A DNA stretch of 64,000 nt, from the NCBI GenBank assembly GCA_000818945.1, contig KN805383.1, positions 382,552 through 446,551 on the forward strand, in the 5' to 3' direction. The notes beneath the pieces are model-generated. The model saw only the letters and a list, made by a program, of their open reading frames with translations. It did not search any database and was not told where the DNA came from. The stretch's first letter is position 1; each line of letters opens with the position of its first letter. This DNA comes from Schizochytrium sp. CCTCC M209059 (Eukaryota > Sar > Bigyra > Thraustochytrida > Thraustochytriidae). Position numbers and translations under genes: made by a program. This document shows positions 20,244 to 30,727 of this stretch, one piece after another.

Positions 20244-23200
20244 TCATATCCGAGCAAGCATTGGGAAATTCGCGACAGAGGCAGTGAAGGAGGACTCTGA
20301 GTCTAAACGAGGCTGAATTTGGGGCCCACGTAGCTGGTTGACGCGCGTAACGAGTGCTTGGACATCTTTACGGTCCGTGTATGGGGCCAAGAGTGAAACA
20401 AAGGTCTCCGTCTCCCTCACCTGGCCTAGCCGCCGGGGCAGGTCCTGACGAGCGATGGAAACGACACCCCAATCGCCAAGAGTTCGTAGCGCATTTTGCA
20501 AAGTCCCCGATGCGCAACTTTCGTAATGCAGAATGACCCGGTCCTGATAGAGGTTTTCAGCCAAGGTGAGCATGCGCTGCACCAGCATGGAGAGCTTGAC
20601 TTTGGCATCTGGAAGTAGCGCCAAGAGCGCCGACAGAGCGACAAAAAAGCTGTCAATAAAGGGCCAGATCATCGAGCACAATAGACCGTAGACCCGCTCC
20701 GTCCCATCTTGCTCGCGCGCCAGCCGGACCTTGCCGTCCTGAGCCACTTCGAGGATGCCTTGGTTCTGCAAAGCATGAAGACTGTCACGTCCCGACTGCG
20801 AAGTACACACAAACTCGTGACGAAGCATGGATGCAAGAAAAGAGGCATCCTCTTCCACAGCAGTGAGGTCAGCGAGCCCCGTGGTCGGGTCTGCTCGCGC
20901 GTAGACCGCGCATGCCCAAAAGGCCTCAGCGGCGAATAGATGAATGATCTTGTTGCGGTAGTAGCCGAGGACCACCATATGGTGAAAGTCCTTTGTCGCG
21001 CTGTCGACGGCAACCTCGACGACGCGCGGCGAGTTGCGTTCCTGGACGACGCCGCCGAGCAGTTGGATGGCGCGCTTGACGAGATCGACGCGGTGTTCGC
21101 GCTCTGCGCAGGCCACATGGCCACCTCGACGAAGGACCTCTGAACGCAGCCATTCAACGCTGGGTACGAGCTGGTCGAGCGTCAAACCATGACGATAGCG
21201 GAGAAGCAGCGTCGCGACAAGATGGATGGGCATGCACACGGCTGCTTGCTGCATGGCATCGATAATACGCATTCCGAGCGCCCGCGCGGGTGATGGCGGA
21301 GGAGGCGCAGCGCGCTGCAAGGCCTCGCGGGCCATGATGTGTTCTCCGAATTGTACCGACACATAGCCAAACTTGTCACCAAGACGAAGCATGGCCTTGA
21401 GAAGGTTTTCTGTTGTCTCTGGGACCTTTGCCGAGCCGAGCATCTCATGCGAGTAAAGCGTGGCCTCGACGGGTTTTTCATAGTCGATGGAGATGGGAAC
21501 GAAAATGAGGTCCTCGAGTCGTCCGTCTCGTACGGGCTCGATGCAGATGCTCGTGAGACCCAATTTGGGCATGAGACATTTGCCACTTCGGCTGCGCGTG
21601 CCTTCGATATAATACTCTACAATTTGACGGTCGATCAAGAGCTGCTGCGTGTATGCCGTGAAGACGGCCGCGTAGAGCGGGTCTTGGTCGAGCGCCCCCT
21701 CGCGTCGCAAGAAGAAAGCGCCCGAGGCTCGCAAGAGCCCCGAAACACCCTTCATGGCAAGAAAGTCCGTGGTGGATGCAATGTAAGGCACAGGAAGGTT
21801 GAATGCAAACATGAGAAAGGAAAGCATGAGAAAGTCCACATAACTGCGATGCGTGGGAACCAGGACGATGGGGTATTGAGCCTTGGAGGCTGCTGCTCGC
21901 AATCGTTCAAGACCCTCTTCGTGCACGCGGATGCCGTCGTACATGTTGCGCCAGGTCTTGCGCAGCGCCCAGCCAAGCCATCGAGGCGGTCCGTCGCTCA
22001 TTGTACTTGCAATTTCTGTGAAGAGCGCTTGCGCTCGCGCCACAACTTTGGCGCGCACCGCTGCCCTTGAAGAAGGCGCGGGGATGCGACCCATGGCGGG
22101 GCGAATTTGCTGCTTGATGGCACGCTTGACAAGCTTTGACTTGAGCACCAACGACCGCATTTCCTCAATGTTGCGTTTGGTGTGCCTCGAGACGTGTTTG
22201 GCTTCGTGAGCGAGGCCTTCTCGCCACCCTGTGAGGCCCATGAGGCGTCCGAGCACGCCTGACTGCGTGTATCCGGGTTTACGACTCGAGGTGTAGGCCC
22301 ACGAGATATCGGAAATGATACCGGGGAAACTAATTCGGTGGTGGTCTGGGTCCCACTTGAGAAGTCTGCCGAGCGTGAGGCTGACATCGTTGTGTGAGAC
22401 GGCACTTTGGCTCACAGGCACGACGTCCTCGTGTAGAATGAAGCGGTCCATGCCATGTGTGTAATTTTCGATGTAGCGTGCCCAGACAATTTGCAGCGCG
22501 TCGACGCAAAGATCAAGATCGCCGTCGCGATCGATTCCGTTGTCGCGGGCCCAGCGTTCGGCTGTGGCGCAGGCGAAGCGATAGTTCACGGTTGTGAAGG
22601 GCTCGAAAAGACCAACAACCTGCTCGGAGCGGTCCTGCAGCATTTGGAGTTTGACCGCGAGGCGAGAAGCGGAAGAGCTCCCCGTGACAGCGCCAAAGCG
22701 ACCGTAGGCCCAGGCGGGCAAAGAGTAGCGCAAGGCCCACTCGAGAGCAAATTGCTGGCGACTTTGCAGCATCCGAAAGGTGACTGGTCCGGGCGTGAGC
22801 TTGGAAGGCGGGGTTCTCGCACGGTAGGAAGCGAGAAAGCTGCGCGAGACCACGCGCCAGCGACACGGATTGGACGTGGATGTGCAGCTGTGCGAGACGC
22901 GGAGTTCGCCGTAACGATCCCAAATATCGGCGCAGGCGCGCAGCATGTGGTTGACGACAAAGTCGACGGGAACAATGGCTGCAACGCCCCTTGGGTTTCC
23001 GGGCAGCACCGTCACGACGCCGCGCGCGGTGGCCGCAAAGACTGCGGTCGCTGCGCTGACAACGTCCACCCAGCCTGGACAAGGTTCGCGCCATGCTGCG
23101 CCGATGATGGAGGGTCGAACAATGGCAAGAGGGACGTCGCCTTGTCTGCGCGCGAGCATTGCCTCGCCCATGGCCTTGGTGAGGGTGTAGGTGTTGGGGT

Positions 23201-23918
23201 ACTCGCCCTGGATGCGAAGCTGCAGGCGCGACAGACCAATTTGGGCGTCCCCTGTGCGTTGACCCCGGTCCACGTTGCGAAGGACATCCTCGGGGTCGAA
23301 ATCAAGCTCGTGGATGCGCTCAGGAATCACCTGTCCGGTCTTGATGTTGGCGGCCACGTAGGCCGTGGAAACGTGCACCATGGCGCGCACGTTGAGAGCG
23401 CGCGCAACTTCGAGCGCTTCGATGGCGCCGCGCGTGTTGAGCTGTATGGCTTGTTCGAGAGGATCGTCAAAGTTCACCGAGGCTGCGCAGTGCATGAGGA
23501 TGTCGACGCCTTCGCGTTGCATGCGAGCGAGGTCTTCGGGCTTGATGCCGAGTCGAGGGAGCGTAATGTCTCCATTGATGGCGACGAGCATGCGTGCGCA
23601 GCGCGCGCGGGTCTGTTCGCGTCCAATGGTGCGATGTAGCAGGTGAAAGATGGGCGAGCGTACGATTTCCTGCTCGACTCGTGTCTCTGCGCTCCGGCCC
23701 TTGCTCTCGCGCACGAGCACGAAAATGGTTCGTGTCTCCGGCAGGCAGCGCACGATTTTTTCCACGAGCGTCTTGCCCACGAAGCCCGTCCCGCCGGTCA
23801 CGAGCACGGCGCGTCCGCCCAGAGCGGCGCGGACACTTGCCGCGCCGGAAAGGCCGTGGACATCGTCGACATTGTCGTCGTTGTCGTGTCCTTCGAGCCG
23901 TCGCGCGCTCTTCTTCAT
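20244..23918 (-). CDS. Bifunctional fatty acyl-CoA reductase / DHAP acyltransferase
   Basis: 1,224 codons from the ATG at 23918, one exon. The N-terminal half is an alcohol-forming acyl-CoA reductase: Rossmann motif TGGTGFVG at 41-48, catalytic YTLTK (Y244, K248), and a C-terminal FAR_C-like segment at about 440-500 (VNYRFACATAERW, IENYTHGMDRFILHE). The second half is a GPAT/DHAPAT acyltransferase: THRSYVD (HX4D, 689-695), GAFFLRR 733-739, EGTRSRSGK 772-780 and VPISIDY 807-813. FAR1 makes the fatty alcohol and GNPAT makes acyl-DHAP, the two inputs of alkyl-DHAP synthase in ether lipid synthesis. The same fusion is known from Tetrahymena (TtFARAT). The protein ends in Ala-Arg-Ile, a possible weak PTS1, which would fit a peroxisomal site. 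Confidence 0.9.
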   Translation of the reverse strand: MKKSARRLEGHDNDDNVDDVHGLSGAASVRAALGGRAVLVTGGTGFVGKTLVEKIVRCLPETRTIFVLVRESKGRSAETRVEQEIVRSPIFHLLHRTIGREQTRARCARMLVAINGDITLPRLGIKPEDLARMQREGVDILMHCAASVNFDDPLEQAIQLNTRGAIEALEVARALNVRAMVHVSTAYVAANIKTGQVIPERIHELDFDPEDVLRNVDRGQRTGDAQIGLSRLQLRIQGEYPNTYTLTKAMGEAMLARRQGDVPLAIVRPSIIGAAWREPCPGWVDVVSAATAVFAATARGVVTVLPGNPRGVAAIVPVDFVVNHMLRACADIWDRYGELRVSHSCTSTSNPCRWRVVSRSFLASYRARTPPSKLTPGPVTFRMLQSRQQFALEWALRYSLPAWAYGRFGAVTGSSSASRLAVKLQMLQDRSEQVVGLFEPFTTVNYRFACATAERWARDNGIDRDGDLDLCVDALQIVWARYIENYTHGMDRFILHEDVVPVSQSAVSHNDVSLTLGRLLKWDPDHHRISFPGIISDISWAYTSSRKPGYTQSGVLGRLMGLTGWREGLAHEAKHVSRHTKRNIEEMRSLVLKSKLVKRAIKQQIRPAMGRIPAPSSRAAVRAKVVARAQALFTEIASTMSDGPPRWLGWALRKTWRNMYDGIRVHEEGLERLRAAASKAQYPIVLVPTHRSYVDFLMLSFLMFAFNLPVPYIASTTDFLAMKGVSGLLRASGAFFLRREGALDQDPLYAAVFTAYTQQLLIDRQIVEYYIEGTRSRSGKCLMPKLGLTSICIEPVRDGRLEDLIFVPISIDYEKPVEATLYSHEMLGSAKVPETTENLLKAMLRLGDKFGYVSVQFGEHIMAREALQRAAPPPPSPARALGMRIIDAMQQAAVCMPIHLVATLLLRYRHGLTLDQLVPSVEWLRSEVLRRGGHVACAEREHRVDLVKRAIQLLGGVVQERNSPRVVEVAVDSATKDFHHMVVLGYYRNKIIHLFAAEAFWACAVYARADPTTGLADLTAVEEDASFLASMLRHEFVCTSQSGRDSLHALQNQGILEVAQDGKVRLAREQDGTERVYGLLCSMIWPFIDSFFVALSALLALLPDAKVKLSMLVQRMLTLAENLYQDRVILHYESCASGTLQNALRTLGDWGVVSIARQDLPRRLGQVRETETFVSLLAPYTDRKDVQALVTRVNQLRGPQIQPRLDSESSFTASVANFPMLARI

Positions 23919-25239
23919 GTCGCTCCTTTATGCCTCGCGCGACGTGTCTTGGCGTTGGCGCTGGGCCCCAGCGAGCGCGCGGCGCCCGCTGCAATCGATC
24001 GCGCGAAGCGAATTGCGAGGGTCGGAGCCGCGCTCCGCCGCGCCAGCCGTTGGCTAGCGAGCTGGGCGCGACCAAGCAAGCTAGCTAGCAGAGCAAGCTA
24101 GCCAGCAGAGCAGAGCAAGCAAGCATGCCGGAAAAGCACGCTCATGATCCGCCAGAGATGTCGTCCATCAGCCCGATTGCTGCGTGTAGTAAGAAGAAGA
24201 AGAAGCCACGGAGGAGGGCCTATGCTTGGTGCCCCGTTGGCACGACGGTGGGTGGGACTACTTACGTAGTACAATGCTGTCCTGATCCCTAACAAACTCC
24301 GGCGCCGCTGCTCGTTCGCGTGTCAGTCATTCAAGCAAGCGCTTCCTCGCGCTTCCTCGCAAAAAAGCCCAAGAACGGAGGTCACCTCGTCGCCACACAC
24401 AAACGAAGGGAAGGAGGCGAGCGCGAGGACCCTCCGACTCGTGGTCCCTTCCCTGCCTCCCTTGATTGAGCGTCAGCAAGACCGACAAGCCAAGCCACGC
24501 CAAAAACCAAGACCAACTTGAGCCAAGCCAAGCCAGAGACCAAGACCAAGACCAAGACCAAGATCAAGACCAAGCCAAGAACCAAGATCAAGACCAAGAC
24601 CAAGACCAAGACCAAGACCAAGACCAAGACCAACTTGAGCTAAGCCAAGACCATGCGCCGCCTCGCACCGCTCGCACCGCTCGCTCGCTCGCTCGCTCCC
24701 CGGCCAGCCCGAGCAAGCCTGCATGCAGTGAGCCAGCCTGCAACCTTGGGCAAGTGCCCGTGCAAGCAACGAGCTGCGCATCCTCGTGCGTGCGTGCGTG
24801 CGTGCGTGCGTGCCGTGAGCGGTGCCTCTGCGCGCTGCTGCTGCAGCACCAGCGCAGCCAGCCTCAGCCAGGTGACACGCGCCCACTTCCCGCCTCCCGC
24901 GGGGCCATCTCCTCTCCGCTCATCCTCGCGTTGCGCCCCATTTCGCACGCACGCCCTGCCGCCCCGCCCTCTCGACCCCCGCGCCGCGCCGCGACCCGCT
25001 GCGCCGCGGACCTGCCGCCCGCGCTCTGCGCCTGCGCTCCTGCAGGCACCTCGGAGCTCCGCGCTCGCCTGCCTCGCCCCCCCCGCCTTGGCGCCGAGCT
25101 GCGCGGATACGCCCGCTTGCCTCCCTCTTTCTTTCCCTCCCTCCCTCTTTCTTCCCCCTTTCCCCCTTTCCCCCTTTCCCCCTTTCCCTCTACCTTTCTC
25201 TCTCCCGCCCAAGTTTGCCACCGCGCCTCAATTCCGCCT
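23919..25239. other. Repeat-rich spacer before an assembly gap
   Basis: No convincing gene. Tandem tracts follow one another: a (GACCAA)n array at about 24505-24633, CGCT-type repeats near 24665-24700, a (TGCG)n tract near 24787-24815, and a long C/T tract (CCCTTTCC units) at about 25130-25203 that leads into the N gap. Frames are open only because of these repeats. It should hold the 5' regions of the FAR-DHAPAT gene (minus) and the VWA gene (plus). Confidence 0.55.
24505..24633. repeat. (GACCAA)n hexamer array
   Basis: About 20 imperfect copies of GACCAA, interrupted by GATCAA and GCCAA variants. Translation gives Asp-Gln or Leu-Val dipeptide runs, but there is no sign that it is coding. 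Confidence 0.85.
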
Positions 25240-25397
25240 NNNNNNNNNNNNNNNNNNNNNNNNNNNNNNNNNNNNNNNNNNNNNNNNNNNNNNNNNNNNN
25301 NNNNNNNNNNNNNNNNNNNNNNNNNNNNNNNNNNNNNNNNNNNNNNNNNNNNNNNNNNNNNNNNNNNNNNNNNNNNNNNNNNNNNNNNNNNNNNNNN
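25240..25397. other. Assembly gap (158 N)
   Basis: Run of undetermined bases. It is flanked by a pyrimidine tract on the left and GC-rich coding-like sequence on the right. The N-terminus of the VWA-domain protein probably lies in or just before it. Confidence 0.98.
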
Positions 25398-27775
25398 AGG
25401 CGGCCGGCGCGCGCGCCCTGCGCGTCGACGTCGGCCGCAAAGACGGCGGCGGCGACGAGGACGAGGACCGGGACGAGGACGAGGACCGCCGCCAGCGGCT
25501 CCGCAGGAGACCGCGCCCCGCCGCGCCGCACGCCGCGAGGGTCGGCCTCGCCGCCACGCTGCTGCAGCACCGCGCCGCCGCAGCGGAACAGCCCGGACCC
25601 GCGCTGCCGCTGCCGCCGACGCCGCCGACACCGACCGCGACAACGGCGAGACCCCCCTCGGAATGCCTGCTGGCCACCGTCAAGACCCTGGTCCCCGTCG
25701 CCGAGGCCCGCGACCAACGGCGCAAACGTAAGCCCATCGACCTGGTGGCCGTTGTCGACACGAGCGGGTCCATGGCCGGGGACGCCGAGATCCTCCTCAG
25801 AGACTCCCTGCGCTTCCTCGTGCAGCAGCTCAGCGCGCAGGACCTCAAACCAGAAAAACCAGAACACGACCAAAACACCGACGACGATGAATGCGCCGTC
25901 GAGGGCGACAGACTCGCCATCGTCAGCTTTAGCGACAATGCCTGCGTGCAAGTGCCACTCACACGTATGGACGCGCGCGGGAAACCAAAAGCAGAGGCCG
26001 CCATCGCCAAGACAAGGGCCTTTGGCGGCACCAACCTTAGCGCCGGCGTCTTTCGCGGACTCGACCTCATCGAGTCTCGCAAGCGGGGGAACCAACGCCT
26101 CGCGAGCGTGCTCGTTCTCACAGACGGACTCGCCAACCGAGGCGTCCTCGATGCCTCACGCGTAGCTGCTGGCGTCAAAGCCGCGCTTCAGCGTATCAAC
26201 ACACCCACCTCGCTGTTCGCTTTTGGAATCGGGAGTACGCACGATGCTGATGGTCTCGTGGAAATGACACGCGCCAGCGCCGGAGGCGTCTACGCATACC
26301 TTTCCGGAGCGGAAATGATCCCGCACACCCTCGAAAAGTGTCTTGGCGGACTCGTCTCGGTCGTGGCGCAAAACGTGCGTCTGCACTTCAACCCTCGCCT
26401 TTGGACCCCCCTTGCGCCCTGGCGAGCGCAGCAGCCCGGCATGCTCTCCGTGGGCGACATGTACATGGCAGAAGAAAAACATCTCGTCTTCGTTCGCCGC
26501 GCGGATGCACCGCCATCTTCACACCACGCCTCCTCCTTTTCTTCGTCGCCCGAAGGTCCGACCGCAGACGGTGTCGACGCGGCGGAAAACGTTTACATTG
26601 AATATCTCGATGTTGCAACGATGGCCCCCCAAACAGTCTCCACGCGTGCGCGCCCGCCTCCCACACAAAACGACGCAAACCGGGCCGTCATGCAAGTTGC
26701 GTCAATCTGCAACCTCGCGCTCGCGCTGCAGGCCATGAACTCGGTCGCAGCAGGCCCCTCAATGATGCAAAGCGTCTCCGCGCGCGACGCGAAAGAAGCG
26801 CCTTCCATCCTCGATACCTCTCTGGCCGCAATTCGCGCATCCACTGCTTATACATCCGGCGACCCGGTGAGCGGGAGTCTCGTGGATCATCTCGAAGCCT
26901 TGCTCTCGCAAGAATACGCTAATGATCCTGGACGACGCCACGCGCTCCTTTCGCTGTCGAACCAGTACGAAGCGCAACGTGTCTTGAGCACTTCATTTAC
27001 CGCTGGAGCAGGGCCAACGCGTGGGATCCAGAGACGACTTCCAGAGGACGATCCTAGTGAGGACGCTTCATCCGTGGGCCCTGCTGCTGCTGCTGTTGAT
27101 GCTTCTACTGCTGCTGCGGATCTGGCGCAACATCGATGCCCACAGGCCCAAACCCTGCCCGTAGCAAGTGTGATTCCGTCATGCGAGATGGCAGATGCCC
27201 TTGACGCTGTCTCCGGATTCGCGTCATCCTCGAGGACCTTAGCCCACGGGGATCCGGGACTGCGAGCTTCCGAGCTTTCGTTTTCGCTCCATCGTAGCTC
27301 ACGTACGGCATTGCCCCTCATGGCAGATCTCGGCATTGAGCTTCCGATGGCGCGCACTGTGCAACGGGATGAAACAGATGCATTCACATCAAGCACAACT
27401 GGCCGAGACGATCGCGTTGGAAGTGTTCGCACCTCGGCTTCCAGTGCGAGCGCGGACTCCGAGGTATCTACGGCCTCAACAACATCTTCGGTAAGCAGCT
27501 CCACGCGGGCCTCGCGTTGGCGTCGCAGCGCTCGACGCCACACATCGCCTATAAATTTGTCTAGAGCGTCACTTCGGCAGCCAGGACAGCCCCCACGGGA
27601 GAGGGGCACGGTCTCTGCCATCCGCCAAGCTGATGTTGCCACATCAGACGTACGCTCACAGGAGGCCTCTTCCGAGTCTCAACAGATAGGTGCCCACGCC
27701 TCCTCACATTACGCCCAACCTGGCAATGCTACGCCAGGTCTGCGTCAACTCATGGCTTTTTTCTTTCGTCGCTAG
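25398..27775 (+). CDS. von Willebrand factor A domain protein, 5' end lost in gap
   Basis: The frame is open from the gap to the stop at 27775 (792 codons after the gap). A classical MIDAS is visible: DTSGS (about 25756-25770), the threonine in GGTNLSAG, and the aspartate in LTDGLANRG. The domain covers about 25735-26330. A beta-rich region follows (NVRLHFNPRLWTP, VGDMYMAEEKHLVFV) as in VWA proteins of the inter-alpha-trypsin or plant WAV3 kind. The C-terminal 350 residues are Ser/Thr/Ala-rich and look disordered. VWA domains bind protein partners through a divalent metal. A RING finger would be expected at the N-terminus if this were WAV3-like, but that part is missing here. The start codon is unknown. 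Confidence 0.75.
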
Positions 27776-28025
27776 AGGGTTGAATATAGATCAGCATGGC
27801 CTCAGGCCACCGACTGTGTTTTTTTCTGCGCCTCGGCAATACAAAAATGACCAATATTTTAATTCTTTTCCTTTTCATAAGTGAGAGAACGAGAGCTAGC
27901 TACCTCATCCAAGTGTCCCGTCCTGTTCGTCTTCCAGGTTTTCTAAGCCCTTGAAAAAGGAAGTGCTCCCAGCGTCAGACTCCATGCGTCAAGCTTTTCG
28001 CAAAAAAATAAAACATAGAGAAGAA

Positions 28026-29144
28026 TCAAGCTGAGATGACACCCGTTCCATTTGCTGCTGCGTCCTCTTGCGACGTACTCGAAGAGGTCGTCGGCTTGGC
28101 TGAAGCGACAATCTTGTCCACAATCGCCTTGAGAGGCGCCATGGCAGAACCCTCCAAAACAGGCTTGCCCGTTTCTGCTGCAGACTGAAGATTGGGATCC
28201 ATAGGCAAACTCCCGAGGTACGGAACGCCAAATTTGGCAGCCATGCCTTTGGGCCCGCCTCCCGCGGCGGGAAACACGTCGAGCGCAATGTCCATGTTCA
28301 TCAGTTCAGGATACTTTTCCTGGATAGCTGCGAGCGCAGTCTTCGTTTGGTCATCACCATTGGACGAAACAAAGCGAAGACTGTGGACAGGCAAGCGCAT
28401 CTGCGCCATGTTCTCCACAACACCCAGAACCGGAATGTTGGTCTGCTTGCAAAAGTTCAACTCTTTGCGCACATCCATCATGGCCACCTCTTGAGGAGTC
28501 GTGACGACGACGGCGCCATCGTCCTCTTCAAGACTGTCCTTGAGAAGCTGCACAATGGAAATGTGCTCGTCCGAAGTGCCAGGGGGCGTGTCAATCACCA
28601 GATAGTCGAGCTCGCCCCAATCGACCGAGGTGAAGAATTGCTGAATGAGACCGTTCTTGCGCGGACCACGCCAAATGACGGCGCTGTCCGGGTCGGGCAT
28701 GAGGAATCCAATCGACATGACACCAAGCTCGCAGTCCTCGTCGTTCTCGCTGTCAACGTCCACGTAGACGGGGGACCATCCCGAGGCGCTCTGGTGCACT
28801 TCGCGGCCCGAAAGTCCAAGCATGAGCGGCACCGAGGGTCCGCAAATGTCAAGGTCCAGCAAACCGACACGTTTGCCTGCGCGTGCAAGTCCAAAGGCCA
28901 GTTGCGCCGAGAACGTCGACTTGCCCACGCCGCCCTTGCCAGAGAGCACCAGAATAGTCCTTCCGATACTCTTCATCTTCTCCTTGATGGCGGCTGCCTC
29001 GGGATTCGGCTTGCGCATCTCTCCCGACGCGCACGCGCTTTGGTTCGGGCATCCTGCGCACGCACTCGCCTTGCCCGCTTGCTCGGACGTCGGGCCCACG
29101 CACCCCTCGTTGGCGTCGGCCGGCGCCGCGTCGCCACTCGCCAT
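28026..29144 (-). CDS. NBP35: NBP35/NUBP1-type cytosolic Fe-S scaffold ATPase
   Basis: 372 codons from the ATG at 29144. Four N-terminal cysteines C15-x13-C29-x2-C32-x5-C38 match the Nbp35-specific [4Fe-4S] site. The deviant Walker A SGKGGVGKST is at 68-77, followed by the Mrp/Nbp35 motifs LLDLDICGPSVP, WRGPRKNGLIQQF and DTPPGTSDEH. Nbp35 assembles Fe-S clusters for cytosolic and nuclear proteins. The second cluster site normally follows GVVENM as CPxC. Here the sequence after GVVENM reads AQMRLPVHSLRF, and no cysteine occurs anywhere downstream, so the bridging-cluster motif is absent. The segment between that point and LGSLPMDP is also longer than usual. The C-terminus is a Ser/Thr/Ala tail. 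Confidence 0.88.
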   Translation of the reverse strand: MASGDAAPADANEGCVGPTSEQAGKASACAGCPNQSACASGEMRKPNPEAAAIKEKMKSIGRTILVLSGKGGVGKSTFSAQLAFGLARAGKRVGLLDLDICGPSVPLMLGLSGREVHQSASGWSPVYVDVDSENDEDCELGVMSIGFLMPDPDSAVIWRGPRKNGLIQQFFTSVDWGELDYLVIDTPPGTSDEHISIVQLLKDSLEEDDGAVVVTTPQEVAMMDVRKELNFCKQTNIPVLGVVENMAQMRLPVHSLRFVSSNGDDQTKTALAAIQEKYPELMNMDIALDVFPAAGGGPKGMAAKFGVPYLGSLPMDPNLQSAAETGKPVLEGSAMAPLKAIVDKIVASAKPTTSSSTSQEDAAANGTGVISA

Positions 29145-30727
29145 CTTGCTCCTCGTCCCTTTCCCGATTGACGAGTCTGGCCCAGGTCAGGCACCGCACG
29201 TCGTCTGCTTTTTCTCGCTCGCTCGCTCGCTCGCTCGCTCGCTCGCTCGCGCGCGCACGTGCTCTCGAGGGCTGTGCTCTCGTTCGCCTGCTCGCTCGCT
29301 CGCAAAGGGTTTTGCCGGCTGGGCCGCGTCCATTGGGCACGTCGCGGCGGTAATGCGCCGAGGGCCCGACTCGGCGGGGTGCGCCGAGACCCCGATTCTC
29401 GGAGGCACCACATTGAGCACCTTGTTGACGATGAATGCGGGCGAGAGCGTCGCGGTCGGCCGCTGCAGCTGCAGCAGAGAGCGAGAACGTTGGCACTCAT
29501 GATGAAAAGGTCACGGAGGCGATGGATGAACTTCTAGTTCTTTATGAGACCTGTGTGCCAGCCGCGGTCTGAGCAAAAGGTTGTGCCATCCTGGACGTGA
29601 AGATCCTGCCAAAATTTGCCCCCCCCAAGTGAAGATTGCGATATGAAGCACATCGGAGATATTGTCAGCGCCAACAATTTGGCACGTGGGGACAAATTTC
29701 TTTTTTATACGTTTGTGCTCTCACCAACGCACATGTGCCTGCATCGTAATGCTGATCATGATTCTCGTTTCGTGTATACGATGGGCACCTCACTCACTCA
29801 CGCGCAAGAATATATTGCCTCAGTACGCTTCGATTGGAGACTTGATGTTGGATGCATGCGAGGAGGAGCGAAGAAATTGACATTACTTTAACGTAAGTCA
29901 GCTAGGTTTGGAAGGCCATCTCGGCTACCGTCGCGGGAGTCATCATACACACCATTAAGTTTACGACCTTATTGGCAAAGTATATTCGTCCCGGCCCAAG
30001 TGTCCTCATAGACCACACCACACATAGGAACTATTTACCTTGGGACCTTTGCTCTTCTTCGAAGCTCATCCACTACGAAGCACAAACCCTGCGGCGTGTT
30101 GTCCCAGCAAGAAAGACTCATGCTCGTCCTGGCACCAAATTTAATTAATCGAATTTCTCTTCCTTCCCAGACCCTTTTCCCACAAAGCTGCTTTCTGTGA
30201 ACGAAAGAGTATATCACTCCAAGCAAATATCAAAGGGAATGCTAAAGTTTCTGAAATACTGTCTCGACGAAAAAAAGACACATCTCAAGTAAAATTGCGA
30301 CTCGATCTTTTGTCGCTATATTCTTAGAAGAAGAAGAAGAAATTCCCGACACCATACATTGTGTGGGTAAATGCAAACTGGTCTGTCAAGTAAAAAGTAT
30401 GGCCATACCGTCTCGGCAACGTCCGTGACCTGGTGAATTCATTCATGGCAACACGGACTCACTTTTCAAACCCAACGCCCGCGAAAGCGAGGCTCTCCTT
30501 TTTTGTTCAAGTTCAAAGCGCGAATACAGATAGGATTATCAAGTTTTTTTTTAATCTTTTCCTTTCTTATGTGTGGTAATGAGTAAAAGCGAGCGGAGAC
30601 AGGTGTGTAGGCAGGCAGGCAGGCAGGCAGGCAGGCAGACAGACAGGCAGGCAAAGAAGTAATCGATCAAGAATCGATCATTGATGGCAAAAAAAGTAAG
30701 CCACGCTCAGGTGCTGCTGGATGCAAG
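29145..30727. other. Intergenic region with microsatellites, no firm gene
   Basis: A (GCTC)n tract at about 29216-29252 lies just upstream of the NBP35 gene. An ATG-started frame of 82 codons at 29643-29891 has no recognisable feature and I do not call it. A GAA-type run lies near 30328-30341 and a (GGCA)n tract at about 30609-30653. The rest is AT-richer DNA without signals I can name. Confidence 0.5.
30609..30653. repeat. (GGCA)n microsatellite
   Basis: Roughly ten tetranucleotide units of GGCA, with a GACA interruption, downstream of the Myb/SANT-like gene. Confidence 0.9.

Noticed and set aside
22455..23639. Plus-strand open frame of 394 codons
   Set aside because: Antisense of the FAR half of the fusion gene; no motif of its own.
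24505..24815. CRISPR-like array or coding repeat
   Set aside because: The units are simple hexamers and tetramers without spacers, and the host is a eukaryote.
29643..29891. 82-codon ORF in the 29-30.7 kb spacer
   Set aside because: No domain, no neighbour support, ordinary length for chance in this DNA.
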